Source: Eggerthellales bacterium (lineage in GTDB: Bacteria > Actinomycetota > Coriobacteriia > Coriobacteriales > Eggerthellaceae). From it: a DNA stretch of 64,000 nt. How positions within the stretch are numbered: the first letter of the stretch is position 1; every line of letters starts with the position of its first letter. The translations under genes and the position numbers were made by a program. Location: assembly GCA_029219345.1 (NCBI GenBank), contig JAQXTF010000067.1:1-64000 (forward strand), written 5' to 3'. This document shows positions 16,522 to 23,797 of the stretch, piece by piece. The notes below the pieces were generated by a model. It made no database searches, was not told where the DNA came from, and saw only the letters and a list, made by a program, of their open reading frames with translations.

Positions 16522-16875
16522 ATGACTAAAGCAATTCTCGTCAACCTCGAATACTGCACGGGTTGCCACTCTTGCGAAGTAGCTTGCAAGAAGGAGCTTG
16601 GTCTTCCCAAGGGCGAGTTCGGTATCAAGGTGACCGAAGTTGGCCCCTTCAAGTACAGCGAGCGCGAGGCCGTAAAGGACAAGTGGGAGTGGACCTACTC
16701 CCCCGTCATCACCCAGGCCTGCGACATGTGCGAAGCACGTACCGCTATCGGCAAGATGCCCATGTGCGTCCAGCACTGCCAGGCATGGTGCATGTACTAC
16801 GGCGAGGCTAGCGACCTGGTTGCCAAGATGGACAACCAGAACCGCTGGGCTCTGCTCACCAACAAGGAAGCCTAA
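16522..16875 (+). CDS. Short ferredoxin-type electron-transfer subunit (two 4Fe-4S clusters)
   Basis: A 117-residue partner of the molybdoenzyme just upstream. Cluster ligands are Cys12, 15, 18, 22 (YCTGCHSCEVAC) and Cys67, 70, 82, 86 (ACDMCEA, MCVQHC). Like its counterpart at 10203 it is about half the length of a DmsB-type subunit and lacks the other two clusters. The start follows AAGGAGG. The stop codon lies inside an 8-bp hairpin (16871-16892) that begins a long structured spacer before the MFS gene. Confidence 0.88.
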   Translation: MTKAILVNLEYCTGCHSCEVACKKELGLPKGEFGIKVTEVGPFKYSEREAVKDKWEWTYSPVITQACDMCEARTAIGKMPMCVQHCQAWCMYYGEASDLVAKMDNQNRWALLTNKEA

Positions 16876-17228
16876 TTACACTGTTAATTAGGTAAAAGGG
16901 TGTGGGTGTTCGGGAAGCCGGATGCCCACACCTGATAAACGATTTGTGTTCTATCATGTGCAAACAATATTTAATATGTGTTGTTTTCGTGATGCATAAG
17001 TCGTATCATTCGGTATAGGAATTATTTCTAACCGGATGGTTTTCTGCCGTTATTGATGATCGCTTTGGTGATCGTCAATGATGACAGAAGGGGATTTACT
17101 TTAGGAAGCCAGGTTCCTTGGGCTTTCTAAAGACCAAAAGGAAGGAAATGTTCCTACTTTTGGAAGGTATTTCTGGGGAGCGTTGAACCCCTGAAATATG
17201 GAAAATGTCACTTTTTTTAGGAGGGAAA
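16871..17228 (+). ncRNA. Hairpin-rich leader or intercistronic RNA before an MFS gene
   Basis: 354 non-coding bases with six successive hairpins: 16871-16892 (CCTAATTA stem); 16899-16932 (GGTGTGGG stem plus inner 5 bp); 17042-17089 (22-position stem, one C-A mismatch, loop TTTG); 17101-17130 (10 bp); 17134-17163 (7 bp plus 5 bp); 17168-17198 (10 bp, one mismatch). The last is followed by a T-run and the ribosome site AGGAGGG. Repeated GGAA/TTCC blocks at 17104-17163 allow alternative pairings. No T-box sequence or known riboswitch was recognised. Whether transcription starts here or reads through is unknown. Confidence 0.55.
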
Positions 17229-18482
17229 ATGGCAAAAGAAATTCAACGCGATGAGCAGGGTCGCCCGATTTACGGCGCAACTGTTCAGATCGCAGCCCTG
17301 CTGGTTATTACCATGCAGTACGTGCAGTCTTTCGTATCTCCTGCACTGGGCACCGTTCGTAAGGCTTACGCTGGTATCGGCGTAAACGACACCGACATTG
17401 CTAACATTCAGGGTATTCCTTCTCTGATGGCAATCTTCGGTTCTATTCTGGTTGGTGTTTTGGAACGCTTCCTGAAGAAAAAGACCATTTTGGCTATCGC
17501 TCTGGTCCTGATGTTCGGTGGCTCTCTGGCTGGTCTTTGCCCCGAAACCGAGACTGGTTTCACTATGCTGTTGGGCACCCGCGTTATGCTGGGTCTTGGC
17601 CGTGGTATGATCTTCCCCATGGCTTCTTCTTTCATTGCTGACCTGTTCTTCGGCGCTCAGAAGGCTCGCCTGATGTCTTGGAAGACCGCTGTTGGCGGCC
17701 TGTCCGGCACCCTGTTCCAGACCATCGGTGGTCTGCTGGCTGTTATGTCTTGGCGTTATGCATTCTTCGGCATGCTGATGTGGGTACCTATTGCTATCCT
17801 CTGCCTGGTATGGCTGAAGGAGCCCGAAGTAAAGAAGGCTGGCCAGGCTGAAGATGGCACCAAGGGCAATGCTTTGAAGTCCATCTCCGCTGCCGCTTGG
17901 GTTATGTTCGTAATCTTCGGTATCTGGAACATCTTCCAGTTCGTATTCATGGGCAATGCTACCTTGGTTATCAAGGACATGGGCCTGGGCGAGTCCGACA
18001 TCGCTGGTTACATTATGTCCTTCGAGACTGCAATGTCCGCTGTTGGCGCTCTGCTGTACCCCTTCTGGCGTGGTAAGGTCGGCGGCTTTGACATGGTCAT
18101 CGCTATCGCCGGTGAAGCTCTTGGTTACACCCTGATCGTGACCATGGGTTCCTCTACTCCTATGTTCCTGCTGGGCACCGCTCTGTACGGCCTCGGCTTT
18201 GGTACCTTCAACCCCATCCTGATTCTCCAGCTGGTTCACGTACTGCCCAAGGAAGGCGCTACTCTGGGCCTGGCCCTGCTGTCCGGCGCTCAGAACTTCT
18301 GCCAGTTCTTGTCCGCTAACGTTCTGGCTATGGTTGGCGCAAAGACCGCTATCCAGAAGTTCGAATTCGCTATGTACGGTGCATGGTTCTACTTCGTAAT
18401 GATCCTGGTTATCCTGGTCGTTCTGAAGATCAAGGCTCCTCAGCTGATCGCTACCCTGAACGTTAAGGCTCAGGAAAAGTAA
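17229..18482 (+). CDS. MFS transporter linked to the right molybdoenzyme operon
   Basis: Inner-membrane carrier of 417 residues with about 12 membrane segments. It shows MFS-type turns between segments 2 and 3 (VGVLERFLKKKTI) and LGLGRGMIFPMASSF in segment 4-5. Last gene before a strong terminator. Position suggests import of the molybdoenzyme's substrate or export of its product. ATG 17229 is chosen because AGGAGGG lies directly before it; an ATG eight codons earlier precedes the ribosome site and is unlikely. The long hairpin-rich spacer upstream suggests separate post-transcriptional control. Confidence 0.87.
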   Translation: MAKEIQRDEQGRPIYGATVQIAALLVITMQYVQSFVSPALGTVRKAYAGIGVNDTDIANIQGIPSLMAIFGSILVGVLERFLKKKTILAIALVLMFGGSLAGLCPETETGFTMLLGTRVMLGLGRGMIFPMASSFIADLFFGAQKARLMSWKTAVGGLSGTLFQTIGGLLAVMSWRYAFFGMLMWVPIAILCLVWLKEPEVKKAGQAEDGTKGNALKSISAAAWVMFVIFGIWNIFQFVFMGNATLVIKDMGLGESDIAGYIMSFETAMSAVGALLYPFWRGKVGGFDMVIAIAGEALGYTLIVTMGSSTPMFLLGTALYGLGFGTFNPILILQLVHVLPKEGATLGLALLSGAQNFCQFLSANVLAMVGAKTAIQKFEFAMYGAWFYFVMILVILVVLKIKAPQLIATLNVKAQEK

Positions 18483-18521
18483 GAATTTCCGAATAGGAAA
18501 TCCTAGTTCTTAAATGAACGA

Positions 18522-18561
18522 ACTCCCCTCGATATGAAAAATGGTCGGGGGGAGTTTTTAT
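18522..18561 (+). terminator. Rho-independent terminator after MFS gene
   Basis: Stem AACTCCCCTCGA paired with TCGGGGGGAGTT, followed by TTTTTAT, 40 nt after the stop codon. Confidence 0.85.
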
Positions 18562-18639
18562 ACCTATGCATTCGTAATAGACTGGTAGAATAGGTAGTTA
18601 CAAAGAGTATGCTTATAGGCATTAATTAGGAGGGAAATT

Positions 18640-19110
18640 ATGGCTCGTAAGCACTATTCGGAAATGACGCCCGAGCGCAAGAAGGAGCTGCGAAAACAAT
18701 ATCGCAATCCGCCCACTCGTGAGTATCAACAGATGCGCGTCTTGCGTGTTGCTCTTCTCTGCTTGGCGCTTCTGTGCGCATTCGCCGCATCTCCCATCTC
18801 CTTTGTTCCGGAAGCATACAGATTTGCCTTTGTTGTCATTGGCAACTTGCTTGTTCTTGCTGCAATTCTTCTAGACGTATTTAAGATGCGCAGCATGCGT
18901 GAAGAATACATTGATGAGAATCTCAACAAGAATCGTAAAGAAGCCACCAGAGCTCAGAAAGCTTATAAGCAGCGCTTGAAGGAAGAGGCTGCGGCAAAGG
19001 TTTCTCTTGAAGAACAGCTTATGAACGATGAAGAGCTGTCTTACTGGGAGAAGTTGAAGCTTCGAGCAAAGTTGAGCGCGCAAGAAGCGCAAAAAGATCC
19101 GCGCGAATAA
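18640..19110 (+). CDS. Two-TM protein with charged coiled-coil tail, unknown function
   Basis: A 156-residue membrane protein with a basic N-terminus (about 32 residues), two membrane helices (about 33-52 and 62-80) and a highly charged Lys/Glu-rich C-terminus (about 88-156) predicted by eye to be helical or coiled-coil and cytosolic. I do not recognise the family. The start follows TAGGAGGG. It is the first gene of a five-gene operon with an OFA-type carrier, a zinc ribbon, an Hda-like ATPase and a UroD-like methyltransferase; only 31 nt separate it from the carrier, so it may be an accessory or anchoring subunit (inference). Confidence 0.65.
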   Translation: MARKHYSEMTPERKKELRKQYRNPPTREYQQMRVLRVALLCLALLCAFAASPISFVPEAYRFAFVVIGNLLVLAAILLDVFKMRSMREEYIDENLNKNRKEATRAQKAYKQRLKEEAAAKVSLEEQLMNDEELSYWEKLKLRAKLSAQEAQKDPRE

Positions 19111-19141
19111 CACCAGGGAGATAATCCGGGGGAGGAAACTC

Positions 19142-20431
19142 ATGAAGCTGGTCAAAGACGGACTGTTTCTTGGGAAGATTGAGTATTGTTGGGTTATTGC
19201 GGTCGCCTGCGGCTTGTTGCAAGCTTTCGGTATGGGATTGATTCTCAACTGCAGTAGTTTATTCTATGTTTACATCTGCGATGATATGGGCTTTTTGAGA
19301 GCTGATATCTCCACGTATATGACCGGATATTTTATAGGAACAACCATTTTTACCCCTATTGCCGGTTTCTTGCTTTCGAAGCTTGATATTCGAAAGGTTA
19401 TGTTTGTTGCAATTCTGACCCTTTCGGGATCGGTAATTGCTATGAGCTTCTACAACGAAATTTATCAGTGGCAGATTTCCGGCTTTTTGGTTGGTTCTGC
19501 TGGTGCCTGCATTTTCGTATTGCCTAGCGCTTCAATGATTGGCAACTGGTTTGTCAAGCGCCGCGGTACGGTGTATGGCATTGTTATGGCGTGCTCCAGC
19601 ATTTCTGCGGCATTCATGGCTCCTATTTTGAACAGCATTATTTCCGCGAGTGGATGGCGTACGGGCTATCTGTTTGTTGGTATTGCTGCTCTGATTGTCA
19701 TTGCTCCCTTGTGCCTGGTGTTTAGGTACAAGCCTTCTGATATTGGTTGCAAGCCTTATGGCGGCGACGAAATTGACGAAGAGTCCAACAAGAGGCAGAA
19801 GTTAGGCGTAAAAACAAAGGTTGCCATTGGAACCGTTTCCTTCTGGTGCCTGTTTATCTTCGCTGGCATTGCTTCCTTCAACCATGGCGGCGTTGAGCAG
19901 CATATTCCTGGCTACATGGTGCAGCTTGGCTTGGGTACGGCCTTCGGTGCTACCGTTGTTTCTGCTCAAAGCGCTGGTTCGGTAGCAGACAAATTTATCA
20001 TGGGCTGGTTGAACGACAAAATTGGTGTTAAGCGCACCACCATCGTTGAACTGATTGTGATTATGCTGGGTTTGGCGGGCTTTATATTTACCCGTGAACC
20101 CATTTTGCTGATTATTTCTGCTGTTGCCTTTGGCGTGCAAGATTCGCTTATGTCTGTTAGCTTGCCGCTGTTGATTCGCGAGATCTTCGGCAATAAATAT
20201 TACACCCAGATTCACGGCCTCATTCGTGCGGGTGTAGGCGTTCTGGGCACGTTCTCTGGCGTATTTGTTGGTTGGATCTATGACACTACGGGCATGTTCC
20301 AGCCGGCATTTGCAATTTTGATTGCGCTCTTTATATTTGATCTATTCTGCGTTTTCGCAGCGTATAGTTTTGGTAAGAAAATTAAGTGGGAAACCCCTGA
20401 AGGCGAAATTGCCATCAATGCAAATAAGTAA
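19142..20431 (+). CDS. MFS transporter, oxalate/formate-antiporter-like (OFA)
   Basis: Inner-membrane carrier of 429 residues. It opens with a helix containing QAFGMGLILNCSSLFYVY and continues with ISTYMTGYFIGTTIFTP, SASMIGNWFVKRRGTVYG and FNHGGVEQHIPGY, typical of the OFA branch, which exchanges small carboxylates. It is a close paralogue of the carrier at 29317-30609: same length, and most of these motifs are shared. Second gene of the 18640-22471 operon, so it probably moves the substrate or product of the downstream UroD-like enzyme. The substrate is unknown. Confidence 0.85.
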   Translation: MKLVKDGLFLGKIEYCWVIAVACGLLQAFGMGLILNCSSLFYVYICDDMGFLRADISTYMTGYFIGTTIFTPIAGFLLSKLDIRKVMFVAILTLSGSVIAMSFYNEIYQWQISGFLVGSAGACIFVLPSASMIGNWFVKRRGTVYGIVMACSSISAAFMAPILNSIISASGWRTGYLFVGIAALIVIAPLCLVFRYKPSDIGCKPYGGDEIDEESNKRQKLGVKTKVAIGTVSFWCLFIFAGIASFNHGGVEQHIPGYMVQLGLGTAFGATVVSAQSAGSVADKFIMGWLNDKIGVKRTTIVELIVIMLGLAGFIFTREPILLIISAVAFGVQDSLMSVSLPLLIREIFGNKYYTQIHGLIRAGVGVLGTFSGVFVGWIYDTTGMFQPAFAILIALFIFDLFCVFAAYSFGKKIKWETPEGEIAINANK

Positions 20432-20508
20432 CCTTCAAGGTGATTAGTAACCTTATTTGAAGTTTACTGTTATAGCTTCGGGTTTAGCGTTATAAAGGAT
20501 GGAGTTGT

Positions 20509-20715
20509 ATGTGTTACACGTGTACGCATTGTAACCAATGCGGTTTGTATTCAACCAGAACCGAATTAAGGTGTGCTGAATGCAATACCGAGATTCCCAT
20601 TGGCGTAGGTGCTTGTCCCAAATGTGGATGTAAGAAGATTGTTGCCGTTCAGGTTGAAAATGCCCCAGCGCGTTCGCATGCCTCTACGTTAAAGCCGAAT
20701 ATAGTGAATGGGTAG
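20509..20715 (+). CDS. Small zinc-ribbon protein, MCxxC type (family member 4)
   Basis: A 68-residue protein beginning MCYTCTHCNQCG, followed by LRCAECNTE and ACPKCGCKK, so four or five Cys pairs able to bind two zinc ions or another metal. It has a non-repetitive tail, unlike members 2 and 3, and most resembles member 1 at 9433. It sits between the OFA carrier and an Hda-like ATPase gene (7 nt downstream), again inside an operon built around a metabolic enzyme. Function unknown. Confidence 0.7.
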   Translation: MCYTCTHCNQCGLYSTRTELRCAECNTEIPIGVGACPKCGCKKIVAVQVENAPARSHASTLKPNIVNG

Positions 20716-20722
20716 GTTTTAA

Positions 20723-21388
20723 ATGTATACACACAGCGATTTCATTGTAATGAGGGAGAACCGAGACGCTTTTGAGAAGATGAAGGCACTCCTTGATGCA
20801 GGAGTTGGCAATCTGGTAATTTACGGCCCCGAAGGCAGTGGTAAGACCCATATGATTTCGGTTGGTGCAGAAATTGCCGAGAAGGATGGCAAGGTTATTC
20901 CTACCGCCGCAATTATGCTGCGTATGGATTTGGATTTGGATGACGACTTCTTTGACATGCTGGGCACTATTCCCGCACTGTTCATCGACGAAGTTGAAGC
21001 TGCCGTTGAGCATCCTGCGACCGCAAAATTGCTGGAGTTGATGATTGCTGAGCGCAATCGCCTTGGTTTGCTGACGGTGTTCGCTTCACGCCAGACCCCC
21101 GAAGAGCTTGGTCTGACCGATCTGGCTGCTGCAATGAGCGATTTTCAGGTAGCACATATTGAACCTATGGGTGACGATATTCTTGAGAGGTCTGTTACCG
21201 CTTTGAGGGAACAGCTCCCCGCAAAGGAAGGCCGCACCATTAGTGACGAAGCATGCAAGTATCTTGCTGCAACGTCTAAGTCGCTCACCGAACTGAAGAA
21301 CAAGGTGAATTTCCTTTTGATGTTCGCCGATGTGGACCCCAATACGGTGATTGATGAAGCTATTGTGAGAGAGCTGATTAACCGATAA
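20723..21388 (+). CDS. DnaA/Hda-like AAA+ ATPase in a methyltransferase operon
   Basis: A 221-residue P-loop ATPase: Walker A GPEGSGKTH (about residues 34-42), Walker B LFIDEVE, sensor-1-like FASRQTPEELGL, and a C-terminal lid with ISDEACKYLA. The order and spacing match the AAA+ domain of DnaA and Hda, but there is no DnaA domain IV for DNA binding. Replication-type roles are improbable here: the gene lies 7 nt after a zinc-ribbon gene and 30 nt before a UroD-like methyltransferase. A chaperone or loading role for that enzyme is my inference. The ribosome site (GGGTAGG) is weak, so the start at 20723 is tentative. Confidence 0.7.
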   Translation: MYTHSDFIVMRENRDAFEKMKALLDAGVGNLVIYGPEGSGKTHMISVGAEIAEKDGKVIPTAAIMLRMDLDLDDDFFDMLGTIPALFIDEVEAAVEHPATAKLLELMIAERNRLGLLTVFASRQTPEELGLTDLAAAMSDFQVAHIEPMGDDILERSVTALREQLPAKEGRTISDEACKYLAATSKSLTELKNKVNFLLMFADVDPNTVIDEAIVRELINR

Positions 21389-21418
21389 GTACTACTATTT
21401 CAAAAAGGAGAGAAAGAG

Positions 21419-22471
21419 ATGGCAAATCTGTATGACGTTTCTTCGGATTCGCGTTATGCATTCGAAGGCGACAAGATGACCATGCGCGAGAATGCAATGG
21501 CAATTCTCCGCGGTGAGCAGCCTGAGTATTATTTCGACATCATGAGTGCTGCAGTTATCGTTCCCGATCCCCATTTCATTGCATGCGCTATTCCCAAAGA
21601 CGGCGAACTGCACGTTGACCCCTGGGGCGTTACCCGCTGCTTCCCCGTTGGCGCTCCTGGCGCACATCCCTTCATTACCGATGAGAACAAGGTAATCAAG
21701 GACATTGAGGACTGGCGCGAGCAGATCATCCTTCCTCCTGTTGAGGGTCTTGACTGGTCCGCTGCTAAGGCTAAAGCTGACAGCGTTGACCGCACCGCTA
21801 AGTTTGTCTGCCTGTTCAGCGCCACCGGCCTGTTCGAGCGCAGCCATTTCCTGATGGGCATGGAAGACGCATTCTGCTCTTATCTGGAAGATCCCGATGA
21901 GATGTACGAAATGTTGGAAGCTGTTTGCGACTGGAAGATTCGCTACATCCACGAGGCAGCTAAGCAGATTCATCCTGACATGATCTTCTATCAGGACGAC
22001 TGGGGCTCCAAGCAGAACCTGTTCCTGCCTCCCAACGTTTGGCGCGAGATCATCAAGCCCCTGCACACCAAGATCGTTGAGGCCGCCCATGAAGAGGGCA
22101 TGCTGTTCGTTCATCATGCAGACTGCATCTGCGAGCCCATCGTTGAGGATATGTGCGAGATGGGTATCGATGTTTGGGCTGACGTTATTCCCCAGAATGA
22201 CATCGTTGCCATTAAGAAGATTGTCAATGGCCGCATGTGCCTGAAGGGTGGCGCAGACTGTCCCGTGATTGACTCCGATAGCGTTTCTGAAGAAGAAGTT
22301 ATTGCTGAGATCCATCGCGTTATTGATACCTACTGCCCCGGCGGTTACTTCTATCCTGCACTGAGCAACTCCACCTTGTACAACAGCCCCCGCAATGACG
22401 CTCTGGCTAAGGCTGAGCTGAAGCGCTATGGCCGTCAGTGGGCTCAGGAGCATCCTGACTTCAACAAGTAA
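21419..22471 (+). CDS. Uroporphyrinogen-decarboxylase-like (MtaA-type) methyltransferase, copy 1
   Basis: A 350-residue TIM-barrel protein of the UroD/MtaA/CmuA superfamily. Landmarks: YYFDIMSAAV, HVDPWGVTR, FYQDDWGSKQNLFLPP, the metal-site strand VHHADCICEP, and GIDVW. Superfamily members that are not haem enzymes move methyl groups between corrinoid proteins, thiols or aryl methyl ethers. True UroD has a different N-terminal active-site signature, so a haem role is unlikely. The product of 22606-23655 is a close paralogue encoded convergently. Ribosome site AAAGGAGAG. No corrinoid protein gene is nearby. Confidence 0.8.
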   Translation: MANLYDVSSDSRYAFEGDKMTMRENAMAILRGEQPEYYFDIMSAAVIVPDPHFIACAIPKDGELHVDPWGVTRCFPVGAPGAHPFITDENKVIKDIEDWREQIILPPVEGLDWSAAKAKADSVDRTAKFVCLFSATGLFERSHFLMGMEDAFCSYLEDPDEMYEMLEAVCDWKIRYIHEAAKQIHPDMIFYQDDWGSKQNLFLPPNVWREIIKPLHTKIVEAAHEEGMLFVHHADCICEPIVEDMCEMGIDVWADVIPQNDIVAIKKIVNGRMCLKGGADCPVIDSDSVSEEEVIAEIHRVIDTYCPGGYFYPALSNSTLYNSPRNDALAKAELKRYGRQWAQEHPDFNK

Positions 22472-22507
22472 TTATTTGCGGAAAATCCGTTTCATTGCTT
22501 GGAAAAC

Positions 22508-22538
22508 AAGAGCCGTCTCAGATGGGGCGGCTCTTTTT
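22508..22538 (+). terminator. Rho-independent terminator after UroD-like copy 1
   Basis: Stem AAGAGCCG / CGGCTCTT (22508-22515 with 22528-22535) followed by TTTT on the plus strand. Confidence 0.88.
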
Positions 22539-22549
22539 GTGCGAAATAT

Positions 22550-22580
22550 AAAAAGAAGCCCTCGCAAATACGAGGGCTTC
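22550..22580 (-). terminator. Rho-independent terminator after UroD-like copy 2
   Basis: Perfect 10-bp stem GAAGCCCTCG / CGAGGGCTTC, followed by TTTTTATAT in the minus direction. Confidence 0.88.
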
Positions 22581-22605
22581 AAAATATTATGCGCAGGCGA
22601 AAAGC

Positions 22606-23655
22606 TTAGGCAATGGGATGTGCCTGTGCCCATTCGCGACCATACTTAAGCAGCTCGGCCTTGACGATTTTGTCGTTGCGGGGGCTGTTGTACAGAGCAG
22701 CGTTGGTCAGAGCAGGGAAGAAGTGGCCATAAGGGCAATAGGTGTCAATAAGCTCATGAACTGCCTCAATGACCTTTTCCTCAGGGATGTCGTCGGAGTC
22801 AAGAGCGGGGCAATCCAAGCCACCCTTGATAGCCATACGACCATCGCAGATTTCCAGAATCTTCTTCAGGTTGTTCTGGGGGATAGCATCGGACCAAACA
22901 TCGATACCCATCTCGCACATATCCTCAACGATGGGCTCGCAGATGCAGTCTGCATGATGCAAGAACAGCATGCCCTCTTCATGGGCGGCCTCAACAATCT
23001 TGGTGTGCAGGGGCTTGATCAGCTCACGCCATACCGAGGGAGGCAGGAACAGGTTCTGCTTGGAGCCCCAGTCGTCCTGATAGAAGATCATGTCGGGATG
23101 AACCTGCTTGGCTGCCTCGTGGATGTAGCGAATCTTCCAGTCAGCTACGCACTCCAGGAATTCGGCCATCAGCTCAGGCTCTTCCAGGTAGTTGCACAGA
23201 GCATCTTCCATGCCCATGGCGAAGTGGCTGCGCTCGAACAGGCCAGTGGAGCTGAACAGGCAAACGTACTTAGCATCGCGGTCTACCTTGTCGGCAACTT
23301 CCTTGGCCTTGGACCAATCCAAGCCCTCAACGGGAGGAACGATGAACTGCTCTTTCCACAGTTCGATATCCTTGACAACCTTGGTTTCGTCGTTGATTAC
23401 GGGATGAGCGCCGGGGGCAGTGGGATGGAAGCAGCGGGTAACGCCCCAGGGATCAACATGCAGCTGACCATCTTTGGGAATGCTGCAAGACACGAAGTGC
23501 GGGTCGGGGATGATGACGGCTGCGCTCATGATATCGAAGTAATAATCAGGCTGCTCGCCCTTGAGGATTGCTTCGGCGTTCTGACGGAACGTCCTCTTGT
23601 CGCCTTCCTGTGCGTAGTTGTCAGCTTTTGATACATCGTATGCTAATTCGGGCAT
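22606..23655 (-). CDS. Uroporphyrinogen-decarboxylase-like (MtaA-type) methyltransferase, copy 2
   Basis: A 349-residue close paralogue of the 21419-22471 product, colinear throughout: YYFDIMSAAV, HVDPWGVTR, GMEDALCNYLEEPE, FYQDDWGSKQNLFLPP and LHHADCICEP match almost residue for residue. The pair is convergent, separated by two back-to-back terminators. The ATG at 23655 follows CAGGAGTG; the frame runs 20 codons further upstream without a ribosome site. It lies downstream of the large activase on the same strand, with 142 nt between, so it may be a separate transcript. The substrate is unknown, and the two copies may differ in methyl donor. Confidence 0.8.
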   Translation of the reverse strand: MPELAYDVSKADNYAQEGDKRTFRQNAEAILKGEQPDYYFDIMSAAVIIPDPHFVSCSIPKDGQLHVDPWGVTRCFHPTAPGAHPVINDETKVVKDIELWKEQFIVPPVEGLDWSKAKEVADKVDRDAKYVCLFSSTGLFERSHFAMGMEDALCNYLEEPELMAEFLECVADWKIRYIHEAAKQVHPDMIFYQDDWGSKQNLFLPPSVWRELIKPLHTKIVEAAHEEGMLFLHHADCICEPIVEDMCEMGIDVWSDAIPQNNLKKILEICDGRMAIKGGLDCPALDSDDIPEEKVIEAVHELIDTYCPYGHFFPALTNAALYNSPRNDKIVKAELLKYGREWAQAHPIA

Positions 23656-23797
23656 AGTATCACACTCCTGTTTCTTTAACTTTTTTCGTGAGGGGTCGCT
23701 CTCTCCAAAGCGCAATGGTCCCTCTACCCTCCAATATAAGTAATACTACAGAATGGCTGATTGTTCAATTGTTGGCTTGCGCGCTATCGGTTTATCG

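Noticed and set aside
16871-17228. T-box or known riboswitch in the MFS leader
   Set aside because: No T-box sequence, specifier loop or recognised riboswitch core was found; kept only as a structured leader of unknown type.
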